A stretch of 5,690 bases of DNA. Origin: Robiginitomaculum sp. GTDB lineage: Bacteria; Pseudomonadota; Alphaproteobacteria; Caulobacterales; Maricaulaceae. Shown piece by piece: positions 5,496-5,690 of the stretch. Numbering within the stretch: the stretch's first letter is position 1; every line of letters begins with the position of its first letter. A program made the translations under genes and the position numbers. The stretch spans positions 95,111-100,800 of the forward strand of contig NVWT02000008.1 in assembly GCA_002733735.2 (NCBI GenBank), written 5' to 3'. The notes under the pieces were generated by a model that was given only the letters and a program-made list of their open reading frames with translations, searched no databases and was not told the DNA's origin.

Positions 5496-5690
5496 ATGGA
5501 AGTTTTTGTTCCTACTTTGTGGCTGGTATTTGGAATTGTAGTTCTGATAATTGCTGGTGACTTATTGGTACGTGGCTCTGCTTCTTTGGCTAAGGGTTGG
5601 GGCATTCCGCCATTGATCATTGGCCTTACCGTGGTTGCCCTTGGCACTTCGGCACCAGAATTAGTGGTTAGTGTCGGTGCCGTGCTTGCT
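5496..5690 (+). CDS. Sodium/calcium exchanger-family protein (partial)
   Basis: The first 65 residues are present and the frame is open to the window edge. The sequence matches the start of YrbG/CaxA-type calcium/sodium antiporters, inner-membrane proteins of the CaCA superfamily that export Ca2+ in exchange for Na+ or H+. A first membrane segment spans about residues 7-24 (TLWLVFGIVVLIIAGDLL), followed by LVRGSASLAKGWGIPPLIIGL. Then comes the first alpha-repeat signature, TVVALGTSAPELVVS (45-59), with the ion-binding glutamate at position 55. The full family length is usually about 310-320 residues, with a second alpha repeat that lies outside this window. The ATG at 5496 has AGGAG at 5479-5483, a long 12-base spacing similar to that of motA. 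It has an unusually eventful leader with a sigma-54-like promoter, described separately. The transported ion cannot be settled from this fragment. Confidence 0.92.
   Translation, partial: MEVFVPTLWLVFGIVVLIIAGDLLVRGSASLAKGWGIPPLIIGLTVVALGTSAPELVVSVGAVLA

Overview
The window reads as a piece of the chromosome of a flagellated, moderately AT-rich alphaproteobacterium. The main reasons are the flagellar stator protein MotA, whose long conserved cytoplasmic stretch (LEDPHQVEDAME, EKHHHEAL, ADALPALGIVAAVLGIVKTM) has the form I know from Caulobacterales-like bacteria, a fused MnmC, and an intergenic palindrome of a type I recall from alphaproteobacteria. A Hyphomonadaceae-like relative is my best guess, but genus cannot be read from this sequence. 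The content is mostly housekeeping; I see no phage, CRISPR, transposon or defence genes.

Layout, left to right. Bases 1-139 hold the start of a leftward gene for a small exported protein, cut by the window edge. After a 220-base divergent spacer comes motA (360-1226), with no motB beside it. Next is an unrecognised gene (1324-1827) for a strongly acidic protein with one membrane anchor, then mnmC (1906-3780), the two-domain enzyme that finishes mnm5(s2)U34 in tRNA wobble positions. A tRNA-Arg(CCU) follows (3862-3938), with a stem-loop directly against its 5' end, and then a long hairpin-forming palindrome (3946-4002). A two-gene operon (4106-5064) encodes an AHSA1/SRPBCC-domain protein and an ArsR-family repressor joined by a TAATG overlap; three copies of a 10-base motif at an exact 16-base period lie in front of it. 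A tRNA-Leu(CAA) runs leftward (5114-5198), convergent with the arsR gene. The last gene, starting at 5496 and cut by the right edge, is a sodium/calcium exchanger-family membrane protein.

How the parts relate. The SRPBCC/ArsR pair is a recognisable regulator-plus-ligand-binding-protein module, probably autoregulated through the phased repeats. The exchanger has a long leader with a good sigma-54 (-24/-12) promoter match, two very short reading frames with ribosome sites, and two mutually exclusive small hairpins; this is the least explained stretch. mnmC lies near two tRNAs with C34 anticodons, which read the G-ending partner codons of boxes whose U34 tRNAs belong to the MnmC pathway; this may be chance. 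No promoter stood out in the spacers before motA or the acidic gene.
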